Source of the DNA: Linum tenue
Lineage: Eukaryota; Streptophyta; Magnoliopsida; Malpighiales; Linaceae
Direction of reading: 5' to 3'
DNA: 64,000 bases
NCBI GenBank assembly: GCA_946122785.1
Contig: CAMGYJ010000002.1
Location: forward strand, 56,135,703 to 56,199,702
Part shown: positions 1 through 9,025 of the stretch, piece after piece
How the letters are laid out: every line of letters begins with the position of its first letter
Numbering within the stretch: position 1 is the stretch's first letter
Notes under the pieces: generated by a model
Database searches by the model: none
Seen by the model: only the letters and a program-made list of their open reading frames with translations
Told to the model about the DNA's origin: nothing
Made by a program: the position numbers and the translations under genes

Positions 1-1520
1 GAGGGGCCTTCTTTTCTGCTGAACGGGGCGTGCGCCCTTTTCCACCGAGAGGCGGTGCAGCGCAATCTCGGGTTTGACTCCTGGCATCTCCTTGGCGTTC
101 CACCCGAACAGATCAGCGAATTTCTTCAGGAGCTCTACCAGGGTCTCGGCTGCCTCTCCGGTCGTGTGCGCGGATATGCGCACACATCGCTCGGGGCGCT
201 CCGAATCCGGGGGAACTTGGATCTCCGAATCAGCGGCTTCCGCTCTCGGCGTGTCCTCCGGCCTCACATCGATGTTGTACATTTGCATCCTCTTTGCGAG
301 TCGCGCCTCCGGCGATGCCTCGCCGCGCGACACCCCCACTCCCTTCGGGGTAATGAATTTCAAGACCTGGTGGCACGAGGATGCGACCCCGTTGAATAGG
401 GCCAACAATGGGCGCCCAAGATGGCGTTGTACGGGGAAGGGCAGTCCACAATGCCGAACTCCACCGTGTGCGTCGCGCGATGTTCCTCTTCCCCTAGCGT
501 CACGGGCAGGCGCACGCGCCCGATGACTCGGGCCGGTATTCCCGAGAACCCAATTAGGACCGAGTCCGCAGGACGGACAAGGCTTGGAGACAATTGCATT
601 TTCTCGAAGGTTGACATGAACAACACGTCCATTGAGCTCCCCGTATCGACCAGCATTCTCTTCACCTCGCATCCGGCCACGACACCCCTGATTTCCAGCG
701 CTTCTACGGACGGCACCCGGTATGCCTCCTCGGAGGCTTCATTAAAGTGAATTTGTACCGCCGCGCGAGCGCTGGCGGTGGCCAACTTCAGGCGCCTCCC
801 CTCTTCCAACTTCTTCCTTAGATCCATCGTGCCTGAGATTGCTTCGATCGTTAACCTCACGCGTTCCGGGTGCGCCTCAGGTTCAATATTGAATGGGGGC
901 GGGGGCAGTCCCTCGACTTCCGCGGTGGCATCCTCCTTCGCGCGCTCCACCTTCCCAGGCGCATCCTCCGTCCTTTTCTCTTGCGCCATGAACGTTCTCT
1001 GCGCCTTCTCCTCCCCCCTTCTCACGAACTCGTTCAGCATCCCTCGGTCTACCAGACCTTGGATTTCGGACTTGAGTTGGTAGCAGTCAACGGTGTGGTG
1101 ACCCCGCTCACGATGGAACTCGCAATACCTATTGAGGTTTTGCTCGTTCGGGCGCCCTCTCATGGGTCCCGGCCAGCGGATATGGTATCCCTTATCCTTC
1201 ACAAATTGCAACACGTTTTTCAGCGAGTCGTTGAGCTCGGTGAAACTCCCGCCTCCTGTGGGCGCAAAACGCGGTTGATTTGGGTGCCTCGCGCCCATTG
1301 GGTAAGACGAAGGCGGAATAGGGGCAGGCGGCATGCGCTGCGCTCTGGCCCCCTCAGTCTCATCGGGGCGCACGTCTCTTCTCTCCATTCTTCTTGCCGA
1401 CAATGTCTCCTCCAGCATGATCACCTTCTGCACCCTTCGATCCAGATCCTCCGTTGACACCACGTCCCGCTTCGACAGTGCTCGGCATAATTCCTCACTC
1501 GTGGTGCATTTGTCCAGGCA
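1..1520 (-). pseudogene. gypsy gag C-terminus, aspartic protease and start of RT
   Basis: The minus-strand frame starts upstream of 1463 and stays open to about 400. It contains a gag tail, a zinc knuckle beginning CEFHRERGHHTVDC (near residue 113 counted from the Met at 1463), and an aspartic protease with the active-site motif LVDTGSSMDVLF near residue 272. After the YNAILG motif near 400 the frame shifts by one base and continues in another frame: a linker, then LFGWNAKEMPG, and ending at the window edge in the PVQQKRRPL motif that precedes reverse transcriptase. The product would process and package the element's RNA. The reading frame is broken at about 395-400 and by the solo LTR upstream, so it is a remnant. 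The remaining polymerase should lie left of the window. Confidence 0.85.
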
Positions 1521-1525
1521 ACATC
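1521..1525. repeat. target-site duplication acatc (left copy)
   Basis: Five bases, acatc, directly before the TG of the solo LTR. The identical pentamer follows its terminal CA at 2826-2830. Confidence 0.85.
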
Positions 1526-2825
1526 TGATAGATCGTTAATTACACATATTTTCACCCCTATTCTGGAGCCGTTTGTGATGAGGAATCTCGTGTTTTAAGC
1601 CGATTTTACGCTAGGTTGTGTGTTTGTGTCATATTTCAGGTCCCGGCGTTGGAATCGAGGCGGAGAAACGAGTTCTGGGTCGAAAGGAGCCGAGTTGGGA
1701 CTAAGGGGGCTGCAGGAGGAAAATACCCGGTCGGATGGCAAAATACCCGACCGGGTATTTATCGTTTTCGGCACCCGGTCGGGGATTACGAGAAGAGACC
1801 GGGGATTTCCCCCTTTAACGAAACGGCGCATTTTAGAAATACCCGGTCGAAACCCGAAATACCCGACCGGGTATTTCGACCGGGTATCGCGAGGGCAGCT
1901 GATAAAAGAGAAAGAAGGCCAATTTTCAGAGGGTTCCGAGTTTTTGAGAGAGAAAGCGATACCTAGAGAGAGAAAGCGACGAACCAGAGTTCCCAAGCGC
2001 CATAGATCGATCTTCAACACCATTGGAGACCGGCTTGAGCTTGGAGAAGTGCGATTAAACGTCCAGGAGCATAAATCCATCTTTACAGTATGATTTCCGC
2101 GTCTGAATCTGCTTTTGCTTCTTTCTCTATGGAGTAGTTTCCCCCATTCATCTGGGTATGGGGAACCCTAGATTTGTATGCTAGGTCTGATTGTATGAAC
2201 CCAAGTGCAGAGTTTGTGAATTGATTATATTCGATTGAGGTTTGAATGATTGAATGACTTGGATCCTTATCAAATTCCTGTTGTTTCTGCTTTGACCTGG
2301 AATGAGAATATCTGCCTAGGTTGATAGAGTACCCTTAATCGAAGGTGGCGAATTGGTGACTTTAGTCGAGGAGCCAATTCGCTATTCTGTACCGAAGTCT
2401 ATTCGGTAGTGGAGGTTTGGTTCATTAGGGCCTCAATCTGTTTACTCCGGTGGAGGTTAGTCGCCCGCTAGAGACTCATATTGAGAGGGTCTGGAGACCT
2501 TTAGTCGAGACTTCAGGCTAATTGAGAACCTTCCGCAGTATAACTTTCATGAAAACTGAACTTGGTAAATTGCAATCTGACTTAGCTGCAGTCTAGGGGG
2601 AACCATATCCGGGTGACCTCTCTTAACCTGAAAACAACCGTTTAGTTGCTTTTCTTGCTTGTTAGTTTAGATCTTCACTAAAGTTTCATTGCTAGATAAT
2701 ACGAATTCACTGAGTAGTCGTCACATCTAGGATCCGGGTTGACATTAAAACCCAAACCCGCTATACTACGCTTTAGGAAGTGGTTACACTTGGCCAATTT
2801 CTAGAGTGGCAGTAGGAGTGAGTCA
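1526..2825. mobile_element. solo LTR, 1300 bp, inside gypsy gag
   Basis: The segment begins TG (tgatagatcg) and ends CA (gtgagtca). It is flanked by the perfect 5-bp duplication acatc at 1521-1525 and 2826-2830. Removing it joins the gag coding sequence on either side in the same frame, which confirms the boundaries. No internal coding region is present, as expected for an LTR left by LTR-LTR recombination. It contains clustered palindromes of aatacccg/cgggtatt (1725-1890). I cannot place it in a family, and its orientation is not determined. Confidence 0.85.
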
Positions 2826-2830
2826 ACATC

Positions 2831-3633
2831 CCAGTACCGGTGGCTTGACGTCTTTGACCGCCATGGCCACTGACATCCAGCGCTCGTAGAAGTCCCGGAG
2901 CGCCTCGCCCTTACGCTGTCTGACTTTAAATAGCGCACTGATGGTGAGGCTCCGGCGCTTCCGACTGGCAAACTTTGAGAGGAATAGGGCAGCGAATTGC
3001 TCGAACCCATCGATTCTCCCCTCCTCAATTTGATGGTACCAGTCCAAGACTACGCCCGTGAATGTGGAGGGAAAAGCGCGACAAAAGGTGGCATCCGAGC
3101 TGTTGTACAGCTGCATCTTGGTGAAGTAGTTGTTTAGGTGATCCTCCGGATCGGTCGTCCCACCATAACTAGGAAGCGCTGGGATGACTGAGTTTGCTTG
3201 TTCGGCCAATATGCTCCGTGCGAGCGGCTGCCTAACCCCCCATGCCCTTCCATGACGGCGGTGCGCCCATCCGTTGTGTTCATCAAAGTCCGAGGCCATA
3301 TGCTTCGTCAGGTGCCCCAAGTCCTCCGTGCGCTTCAGTGCACTGGACGCCCCCTCTTCATCCTCCTCTCTGACCCTTCTCTTTCCACCCGGGGGGGGGG
3401 GGGGGGGGGGGCGCCGCTCCTTCCCCTTTCTTCAGTATCTCCACTTCTTTTCTAAGTGCCTCCAACGCCTGGTCCTGCTCTCCAATTATGTGAAGCAGAT
3501 GCTCCTTCGTGAGGGTGACGCCCTCGGACTGGGCCGTCCCCTGCGCCTCGTCCTCGACCCCTGCATGCGCCTCTCGGGATGCTTCAGCGGCCGCTGGCCC
3601 TCCTTTTCCCTCGACTCCTCCTGGCGCCTCCAT
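2831..3633 (-). pseudogene. gypsy gag N-terminal and capsid-like region
   Basis: Minus strand. The ATG at 3633 opens an acidic N-terminus with a short predicted coiled coil (motif EHLLHIIGEQDQALEALRKE). A run of 21 G on the plus strand (3391-3411) then encodes a proline tract and shifts the frame. The following frame (3320 to 2831) carries the Retrotrans_gag signature: DPEDHLNNYF near its residue 57, then WYHQIEEG and FLSKFASRK. Gag would form the virus-like particle of this plant retrotransposon. The coding sequence runs straight into the solo LTR at 2825/2830 and resumes at 1520. The G-tract length is error-prone in sequencing, so that frameshift may be technical. Confidence 0.8.
3391..3411. 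repeat. poly-G homopolymer, 21 bases
   Basis: Twenty-one consecutive G on the plus strand inside the gypsy gag. The reading frame differs by one on its two sides. Confidence 0.95.
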
Positions 3634-3671
3634 GACCCCTTACTCGCTTAGTAGTATGCGTATACTTACTC

Positions 3672-3689
3672 CCCCTATCTGGCGCGCCA
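3672..3689 (-). other. primer-binding site of the gypsy element
   Basis: Read on the minus strand, the sequence TGGCGCGCCAGATAGGGG begins two bases after the LTR end (CACGAACA). It occupies the position and begins with the TGGCGC of gypsy primer-binding sites. The tRNA species is not assigned. Confidence 0.7.
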
Positions 3690-3691
3690 AT

Positions 3692-4264
3692 TGTTCGTGC
3701 CCAGTAACTATGCGCCCCGAGACTTCGCACGCAATCCTCCGGTATGCCTTCCCCTACATGCAACACGGCTAACTTGAGCCCAAGGCTGGGCTCGTTAGCA
3801 CTCCGACGCCCAAGTCAGTCACAGTTTCTAGAGAGAGAAGTGAATAGTAATTCTAGAGAGAAGCCCCAACCTGAGTAAATGAGGTTCACCAACTCTCCTA
3901 TTTATACCTCGGGTCTGCCCGACCAACATCCTCGCATCCCGCCTGTCGCCTGACCCGCATTTAATGCACCGTACGGCCCGGTACCATGCGTCTCGACCAC
4001 CTGACACCATACTCAGGCGGTCGAAGGCGCGTGACGTCAGCTGGTCCCTCCTCCGTACCTCCCTATCCGCTACGCACCCTTGTCGTATGCGCCCTGTGTC
4101 AGAGTCTTGGTCCCACCTGGCCTGGGTGCTCCTCTCTGTTGGGTGGGCTGACTTCCTTTTGCCCCCTTGGGCCTACCGGGTTGGGCTCTAAGACTTAGCC
4201 CATCCATCCTTGGCCTTGGGCCTGCTAATCCTGACCCTTTTGGGCCGAGGCTATGCCCCCAACA
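3692..4264 (-). repeat. 5' LTR of the gypsy element, 573 bp
   Basis: On the minus strand it starts TGTTGGGGGCATAGCC and ends GGGCACGAACA, the TG...CA ends expected of an LTR, and is followed at once by a primer-binding site and gag. It holds a TATTTAT-like box on the plus-strand complement near 3899. The partner LTR is outside the window, so identity cannot be measured. Confidence 0.75.
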
Positions 4265-4446
4265 GGAAATGTCTTGTGTTTGTCATAAACTTTGACTGCA
4301 ATTTGCTCAGGTGTCATGTCATGGAGCAACGACAGTCGATATATCTATACCCGAAACTGTTAGCCCAATTCCCGTATGGATCACTAGGGAATAATTGTGG
4401 CCCAAGTGTAATTATCACTCCATGCTATTATGATTTATGTTTACAG

Positions 4447-4780
4447 AAACGACAGCGTGCTGGCAGCGCTCTGGATATGAGACATCCATCATCTCGAGCT
4501 AGCTGCCATCTTGGTGCAGAAGGACCCCATAAGAGCAGCAGCATGGGACCCAACAATGCAGCCGTCTGGTTCTCTGCACAGGTAGCTCTCACTTGTATGT
4601 ATGGTCCCCTGCTGGGGCGTACTGTGTCACTAATCCCCTCCTTGAGTTCTCCATAATTGATCTGATGAAATGGAACTTCGGTGGAAGTTGCCTTCTGCTC
4701 AAGGACAAAGACTCGTTCTGCTGTGCTGTGCTGCAATGCCTTTGTTGCCGGAGTCCAGCGAATATAGCTCTGATGAATGA
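4447..4780 (+). pseudogene. WRAP73-like WD40 gene, C-terminal fragment
   Basis: Three frames together encode a recognisable tail of the plant WD-repeat protein WRAP73. The pieces are LAAILVQKDPIRAAAWDP (4489-4553), then LCTGSSHLYVWSPAGAYCV and LLLKDKDSFCCA (4575-4727), then MPLLPESSEYSSDE ending at the TGA 4778-4780. WRAP73 proteins act at spindle poles and microtubule ends. The lesions are a TGG-to-TGA nonsense in the WIWDI motif near 4476, a one-base insertion near 4555, a 3-bp insertion near 4663, and a 5-bp duplication (tgtgc type) near 4725. A splice-acceptor-like tttacag precedes 4447, so it looks like a decayed genomic fragment and not a retrocopy. The family call is from memory of the motif string. 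Confidence 0.65.
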
Positions 4781-6239
4781 ATGATGACAAATACCTTACA
4801 GGCATCAATGAGAAACCAAAGCAGTGGTAGCTGTCACCGAAGCTTTTTGTGTATGTTAGATTGCTCCCACCAGCTGTTGTAATCGAGAGTAGAATGCCTC
4901 CGGCTCATGCTTTGTTGTAAAAGTACGGTTGGTAACATGTCGTATCAAATTTTCTGTTTTCTCTGTAAACCATTAATAGAAGCCGCCTGAGCGAACGTCA
5001 AAAGCTAACAAGTGACTTCTAATGTCCTTGTCATTGTGTTTGTTCATCTTTTCTATTATCAATAAATTATTTTCACTCTCATAAAAAACAATGTCCTCCT
5101 TATGGTTCTCTCTTATGGTTTTCTTGTTATGAAACGACCACTTCAATTAATTAAAATAGCATTTTTTTTTTTTGCAAAAATTTACAACAATATACCGTTC
5201 AAATTTGAAAAAGAAACAAAATTATGAATGATTATTTTGCCTTTAAGGTCATAGTATATGCATATATGTGGTAACACAAAGTTGGAAAATGACAGTATAA
5301 TAGGCTATTAGTCCCAAGATCAAATTTCAGTCTTGGGAAGTTGTTCCCAATCTTTTTGTTAATAAACCCTTCTCACACATTATACGAGATAAGGTGTATG
5401 TAGTAATTGATATAGATGAAGAACAACTAGATAACACGACTTAATGGTGATCGATTTATGACTATGAGGTAACATATTATGAAGCTTAGACTTGTAAATT
5501 TATTTGGTGGTGTAAAATATGGAAGAGCGCACAATAAGACAATCAACTAGCTGTACCAAAAGATGTACGTAATCATCACAAATTTTCAAGACTTGGAGAG
5601 AAGTTTTTCGATAGATTGGGGAACTGCCGGTTTTGAGAAGCATCATGCTTCCGGCGGATGTTCAGACAAGACAGGGCGAGACTAGAAAAGAAGATAGCTA
5701 TATAGCTGCAACTTCCATTAGCATCCCAGTCCGGCTCAAGACAACATTGGAATAGCAGACGGCATTGGCTGTGCAGTGACGTCTGAAAGCGTAAGTCGAC
5801 AGATTCCCCCTGTGTTTCGGATTATTGGGTTGGAAGGCGCCTGACTTGGCAGAATCGTTTTCTTCTGGAGAAACAATAACTTGGTAGATAGATAGATAGA
5901 TAGATAGATGGGTTGATTGATTTCTGAGTCAAAAATTGGAAGCAGCAGAGACAGAAACGTATTGTCTTGCTTGCCCACGGCCACTACTAAGCAGTAGGTG
6001 AAGTTTTGAAAGGATCCGTTCGGCGGCAGGCAGATAAGATCCGCTGCCGCCAAGCACCTTTGCGGTCTAAGCCTTGATGTGCTCATTGCCGACTGTCCCA
6101 CAAAACGACAGGAATCGGCTTTTCTGGGTCTGCAATTAGTCGTGTGACTTTGTTAGTGGTACCTGTCAAAGAGTTTTAACCTGGGTGGGCTGCTGCCGGG
6201 AGTTTTTAGGACTCTTTGGTGACATGTAGAACGCTTTGT
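4781..6239. other. no gene seen; 3' flank of the WRAP73 fragment and AT-rich DNA
   Basis: The first 300 bases look like a retained 3' UTR, with aataaatt near 5061. The rest is AT-rich and I recognise nothing in it apart from a short TAGA microsatellite at 5885-5908. A 121-codon open frame on the minus strand (6101-5736) contains the microsatellite translation and matches no family I know. Confidence 0.6.
5885..5908. repeat. (TAGA)6 microsatellite
   Basis: Six perfect TAGA repeats. Confidence 0.95.
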
Positions 6240-7097
6240 TAATTATGTCAAGGTGTTATAATTAACTTTTTTTTTTTGGTAAAAGTGAAGGTGTTGTTTC
6301 TAGCATGTGTACCTTTTTTCATCAAAATTTTTATTTTAATTTAAAAATTAAAAACAAAAGGTGTTGTTACTATATAAAATTAATTTTTATTTTTATTTAA
6401 AAACAAATTTTTATTATAAGAATTTCGTACTATGCAATACACATTTTCACTATGGTTAGGGGTGGCTATACGGTCCGGTCTGGTTAAATTGACCCAAATT
6501 GATCCGGTCCAGTCCGGTCTTTTTGAAAATATAAGGACCAAAGATTGGATTGGATACAGTCCGGTCTTGACCCGGTCCGGTCCCAATTCGGTCTTGATTT
6601 TATATTGAACTTGTGGGGATTTGAGTGGCCTAAGACCTGAAAGGGTGAGGAGTTGGTTAAGTTTTGTATTAAGTGCAAAGGTTTGTGACCGTTTATGCAA
6701 ATTACCCTTAAGTTTTGGGTGTTGAGCTCTCTTATCCGGTCTTTATCCAGTTTTCAATTCGGCCCCGAACGGTTTTTTACCTCAAATCTAAGCCCAAAGA
6801 TTGGAATGGATTGTTTACTATCCGGTCCCGGTCCGGTCTCGATCCGGGTTATACGGTCCGGTTTTGGGTAAAATAGCCAAATCCGGACCAAATAGCCAAA
6901 CCCGGACAATGCAGAACATATTGTGAATAATGTGATGGGGTTAATATATATATTTTTTTTGTAAAATTGATGGTATTTCTAGCATGTGTACCTTTTTTTC
7001 ATAAAAAAATTAATAGACTATATAAATTTTTATTTTAAATCAATTTTTCATAGAAAATCGTATTTTCATACTTTGCAATACACATTTTCCCTATGGC
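6240..7097. repeat. pair of imperfect direct repeats (about 6240-6456 and 6925-7097)
   Basis: Both copies share ctagcatgtgtacctttttt (6299 and 6979) and gcaatacacatttt followed by ctatgg (6434 and 7074). The offset is about 640-680 bases. A hAT-type MITE (6457-6905) lies between them and begins exactly where the left copy ends. Origin unknown. Confidence 0.7.
6457..6905 (-). mobile_element. hAT-type MITE with GGTCCGG arrays, copy 1 (inverted)
   Basis: It begins taggggtggctatacgg, the same terminus as the copies at 37610 and 49316, and is filled with ggtccggt/accggacc motifs near both ends. The central segment (about 6560-6740) is the reverse complement of the core in the other two copies (contains cttaagggtaatttgca in them). 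The right terminus is decayed and no target duplication is visible. It is non-coding. Confidence 0.75.
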
Positions 7098-7188
7098 GAC
7101 CGTCGCTCACAGAGCCTCACCGAGTGTCATTGGCGGTGGTCGATCTTGTGCTTCTCTTTTTGGAACTTGAGAGGACAATCGACTAGAG

Positions 7189-7967
7189 CAGGAGCGGACC
7201 AACCTTATGCTTAGGTGTGTCAAGCAACACGCTCCGTCCGAAATTTGTGTGAGAGATCCATATTTTGACGGTATAAAAAATTAAAATATGGAACTCCCAA
7301 CACACCTTCGAAAATTGTAACTGACACATCTTTATTATGTTACAAAATTTTGTTGTCTAAAAGTTATTAAAATATGTAAATATAGGAGTTATTAGCTTTC
7401 AAATTAGGCAGTTAATTAGTTGGTTATACGAGAATAAACAAGTAAATGGATACTTAGTACATAATGAGTATTTAGAGAGATAACTATCACCTTAGAGATA
7501 ACATCGGTCATTCGAATAAAAATTAAATTGATTAATAAAAGGGTTGAGTCAAGTAATTAGATAGGTGAATTCCAGGCCGTCTTTCCCCATATCTTCTTTT
7601 CGTCAAATTTTCTTATAGTTATTTTCCAACTTGCTTTCTACTTTAGTTATTGCGTTACATTTAATTTATACAAAATCACTTTTTTCTTTTCAGTTCCTTA
7701 ATCTTATTCATTAAATCTATATTTGTACGATATATGTGGCGTGATAATATACTTGATCTTATTACTCCATCGGTAATTTGCATAGATAAAAAAATCTTGG
7801 ATTTGTAACACAACCATAAATGTAATTAAGAAACCTTAAAAGTTGTAGTGGTTCAATATAAAAAACATGAAATTGTTAAGTTTCTGAATCAAATTTTGTG
7901 TTAATTTTTTAATTAATTAATTTTTATCTGTCGACATACCTATTCAATAATCCTGGGTCCGCCACTG
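7189..7967. mobile_element. hAT-type MITE, 779 bp, CAG-GCGGA ends
   Basis: The termini are caggagcggacc and ggtccgccactg, an imperfect inverted repeat of the CAGTGGCGGA type seen in Tip100-like hAT elements. An exact 8-bp duplication, gactagag, lies at 7181-7188 and 7968-7975. The interior is AT-rich and non-coding, so it is non-autonomous. Mobilisation by a Tip100-like transposase is inferred from the ends alone. Confidence 0.88.
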
Positions 7968-8184
7968 GACTAGAGTATTTCGAATAAGAGTTTGTCAACG
8001 GATCTCTAAGAATTCTAAAGACAGTTGTGGAAGAGGGGGCCAAGCGGCTAGAGAATAGCTTGGTTGGACAAATTTGGCGATCTTCCCCGTTTCTTGCAAC
8101 GGTTCATTTATGGCCAAATCGGTTATGGGGGAGGGAAGGTGAAGTAATAGTTTCTTGATTTGAGGATACACTCATTCTATTCTA

Positions 8185-8627
8185 GGTTGTTTGCTTCATG
8201 AATTTGAGGCAGAGATTTAATTTCAAATATTCCATAATTATCATGGATTTAGCATAAACCCATTTTTTTCAAGATTTTGATGGAAGTACCAAATTCATGG
8301 GACCCATGAATTTTAAAGGTCCAAATCCATGAATTCCATGAACTTGCAAATCCCAAATATGGTGTGAGATTGGAACATGATCACAAATCCGTGGACCCTA
8401 TGATAATAGTTACTTATATATCCTCTTGCCTCAAGAATATAAAATAAGTAAATAAATAATGATAGTTTGGTAATTCATATATCAAAACTACAAAACCATA
8501 ACAATCAATCCGTAAACAAAATCCATCAAACAAATATAAAACTTTTCAAATCCATACAAATCCAAGGTTTTCCAAGATTCGGGTATTGACTCAAAACCTC
8601 ATATCCATCCAAATCCACGAAGCAAAC
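8185..8627. mobile_element. MITE with GGTTGTTTGCTTCATG ends, interrupted by a copia element
   Basis: The left end ggttgtttgcttcatgaatttg is an inverted match to the right end caaatccacgaagcaaac. The last bases of the right end (gaccc) now lie at 13368-13372, on the far side of the copia insertion. Internal sequence is AT-rich with catgaattt motifs and resembles the element at 32707-33638. I see no convincing target duplication, so the superfamily is unassigned. Confidence 0.6.
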
Positions 8628-8972
8628 TGTTGATGTAACTTGAATCAGACTATCAGCCGCTACGACTGGTAGTCGGGGGTCTCGTTGCCCGGTTAGCGAG
8701 TGGGGTCCAGGGGCAACCGTTCCCTTTGCCAGATTGGATTAGGTTTAGACCCACATGGAGAAGTACTATAAATACTTCTCATACTCCTCTGTAATCTGTA
8801 ATCTCCTCGATATAGTGAAACTGGCTCTCTCTCTCACCCGTGGACGTAGCTAACACACATCGTGTTAGTGAACCACGCAAATCGTGTGTCTGTGTTTTTT
8901 CGATTCTCGCTTTCGTATTCTTGCTTTATCAATCCCGATGATTTCCCGATCCGTAGCAGCGCGTTTATAACA
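8628..8972 (+). repeat. 5' LTR of copia element
   Basis: Starts tgttgatgtaacttg and ends gcgtttataaca. A tataaata box lies at 8767-8774. It contains about 48 bases (within 8645-8718) that are absent from the 3' LTR. Confidence 0.95.
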
Positions 8973-8974
8973 AG

Positions 8975-8986
8975 TGGTATCAGAGC
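8975..8986 (+). other. primer-binding site tggtatcagagc
   Basis: Complementary to the 3' end of plant initiator methionine tRNA, two bases after the 5' LTR, as in most Ty1-copia elements. Confidence 0.9.
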
Positions 8987-9025
8987 CGCGGCTGAAAATC
9001 AGGCTAGGGTTTTCGATTCAGAAGA

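Larger units (their letters stand above)
1..4264 (-). mobile_element. Ty3-gypsy LTR retrotransposon, 5' part (Tat-like), left end outside window
   Basis: Read on the minus strand, this is an LTR (4264 to 3692), a primer-binding site, gag, protease and the start of reverse transcriptase, running off the left edge of the window. The zinc knuckle has the short C-x2-H-x3-GH-x4-C form followed by a lysine/leucine-rich stretch, which is typical of the Tat/Retand lineage. That assignment is inference. The gag is split by a solo LTR of another element at 1526-2825 and carries a 21-G tract that shifts the frame. The second LTR and the target-site duplication lie outside the window. Confidence 0.85.

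Noticed and set aside
360..1463. A 367-codon minus-strand frame as a host gene
   Set aside because: It carries a retroelement zinc knuckle and the DTGSS protease motif and its frame continues into RT sequence; it is gypsy gag-pro.
5736..6101. A 121-codon minus-strand frame
   Set aside because: It includes the translated TAGA microsatellite and has no recognised motif.
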